Source: an uncultured Rhizobium sp. (GTDB taxonomy: Bacteria; Pseudomonadota; Alphaproteobacteria; Rhizobiales; Rhizobiaceae). From it: a stretch of 32,397 nucleotides of DNA. Both the position numbers and the translations under genes were made by a program. The stretch spans positions 1 to 32,397 of the forward strand of contig CAMFIE010000033.1 of assembly GCA_945952315.1 (NCBI GenBank), given 5' to 3'. Below, piece by piece: positions 32,349 through 32,397 of this stretch; position 1 is the first letter of the stretch; each line of letters starts with the position of its first letter. The notes under the pieces were generated by a model. It saw only the letters and a list, made by a program, of their open reading frames with translations. It did not search any database and was not told where the DNA came from.

Positions 32349-32397
32349 CTGTCTCTTATACACATCTGACGCTGCCGACGATCTTACGCGTGTAGAT
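32349..32397. other. Illumina Nextera adapter (assembly contamination)
   Basis: The terminal 49 bases read CTGTCTCTTATACACATCT (32349-32367, transposase mosaic end), GACGCTGCCGACGA (32368-32381), an 8-base index TCTTACGC (32382-32389) and GTGTAGAT (32390-32397), the start of the reverse-complemented P5 arm. This is library adapter, not genome. Confidence 0.98.

Noticed and set aside
32075-32365. Open frames beginning MCIRDR and MYKRQ at the contig end
   Set aside because: These residues are translated Nextera adapter and are known database artefacts. The frames also run out of phase with the ABC exporter.

Overview
The window looks like a piece of a chromosome from the family Rhizobiaceae (Alphaproteobacteria, Rhizobiales). 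The evidence is RopA/Omp2-type porins, a single bifunctional Rsh next to rpoZ, an acpS-lepB-rnc-era-recO block, a nadABC operon with a NadQ-type regulator, and a psd-pssA pair beside an Atm1-like exporter. Base composition is GC-rich and even in the genes, with AT-rich intergenic spots. I see no phage, plasmid, IS, CRISPR array, rRNA or tRNA. The contig begins inside a repeated porin gene. It ends in 49 bases of Illumina Nextera adapter (32349-32397), which is not genomic.

Layout. 1-3251: three porin paralogues, the first cut by the contig start and divergent from the second; all three share a nearly identical ribosome-binding site, signal peptide and mature N-terminus. 3578-7504: a periplasmic lytic transglycosylase (slt), then divergent dapA and smpB. 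7527-9060: a NYN-domain nuclease-like gene divergent from rpoZ. 9061-11475: a structured rpoZ-rsh spacer (three-way junction, intrinsic terminator, possible overlapping promoter) and rsh itself. 11683-16436: a DUF3563 small protein, a DUF2062 membrane protein, then acpS, lepB, rnc, era and recO; era and recO are separated by two copies of a 50-bp hairpin repeat. 16437-19295: on the minus strand, an MFS transporter and an HD hydrolase-MOSC protein pair. 19568-24206: a perfect 25-bp palindrome, nadA-nadB-nadC, and convergent nadQ. nadQ is the last gene of an overlapping minus-strand operon with ygfZ, an HD hydrolase and a tyrosine-phosphatase-like protein (to 26191). 26267-28338: an exported protein, a small protein, a TIGR02301-type exported protein and a Nudix hydrolase. 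28441-29578: a YnfA-like membrane protein and an SRAP (YedK/HMCES) protein. 29680-29817: a 45-residue small protein. 30005-32348: pssA, psd and a partial ABC exporter.

How the parts fit. Most genes are housekeeping: lysine/peptidoglycan supply, trans-translation, stringent response, protein export, RNA processing, ribosome maturation, DNA repair, NAD synthesis and phosphatidylethanolamine synthesis. I found no convincing new multi-gene system. The points most worth checking are the structured rpoZ-rsh spacer with its overlapping terminator and promoter, a C-terminal QMSLF clamp-binding-like motif on the SRAP protein, the embedding of nadQ in an operon of small hydrolases, orphan terminator hairpins between the porin genes that may mark small RNAs, and the unannotated 45-residue protein.
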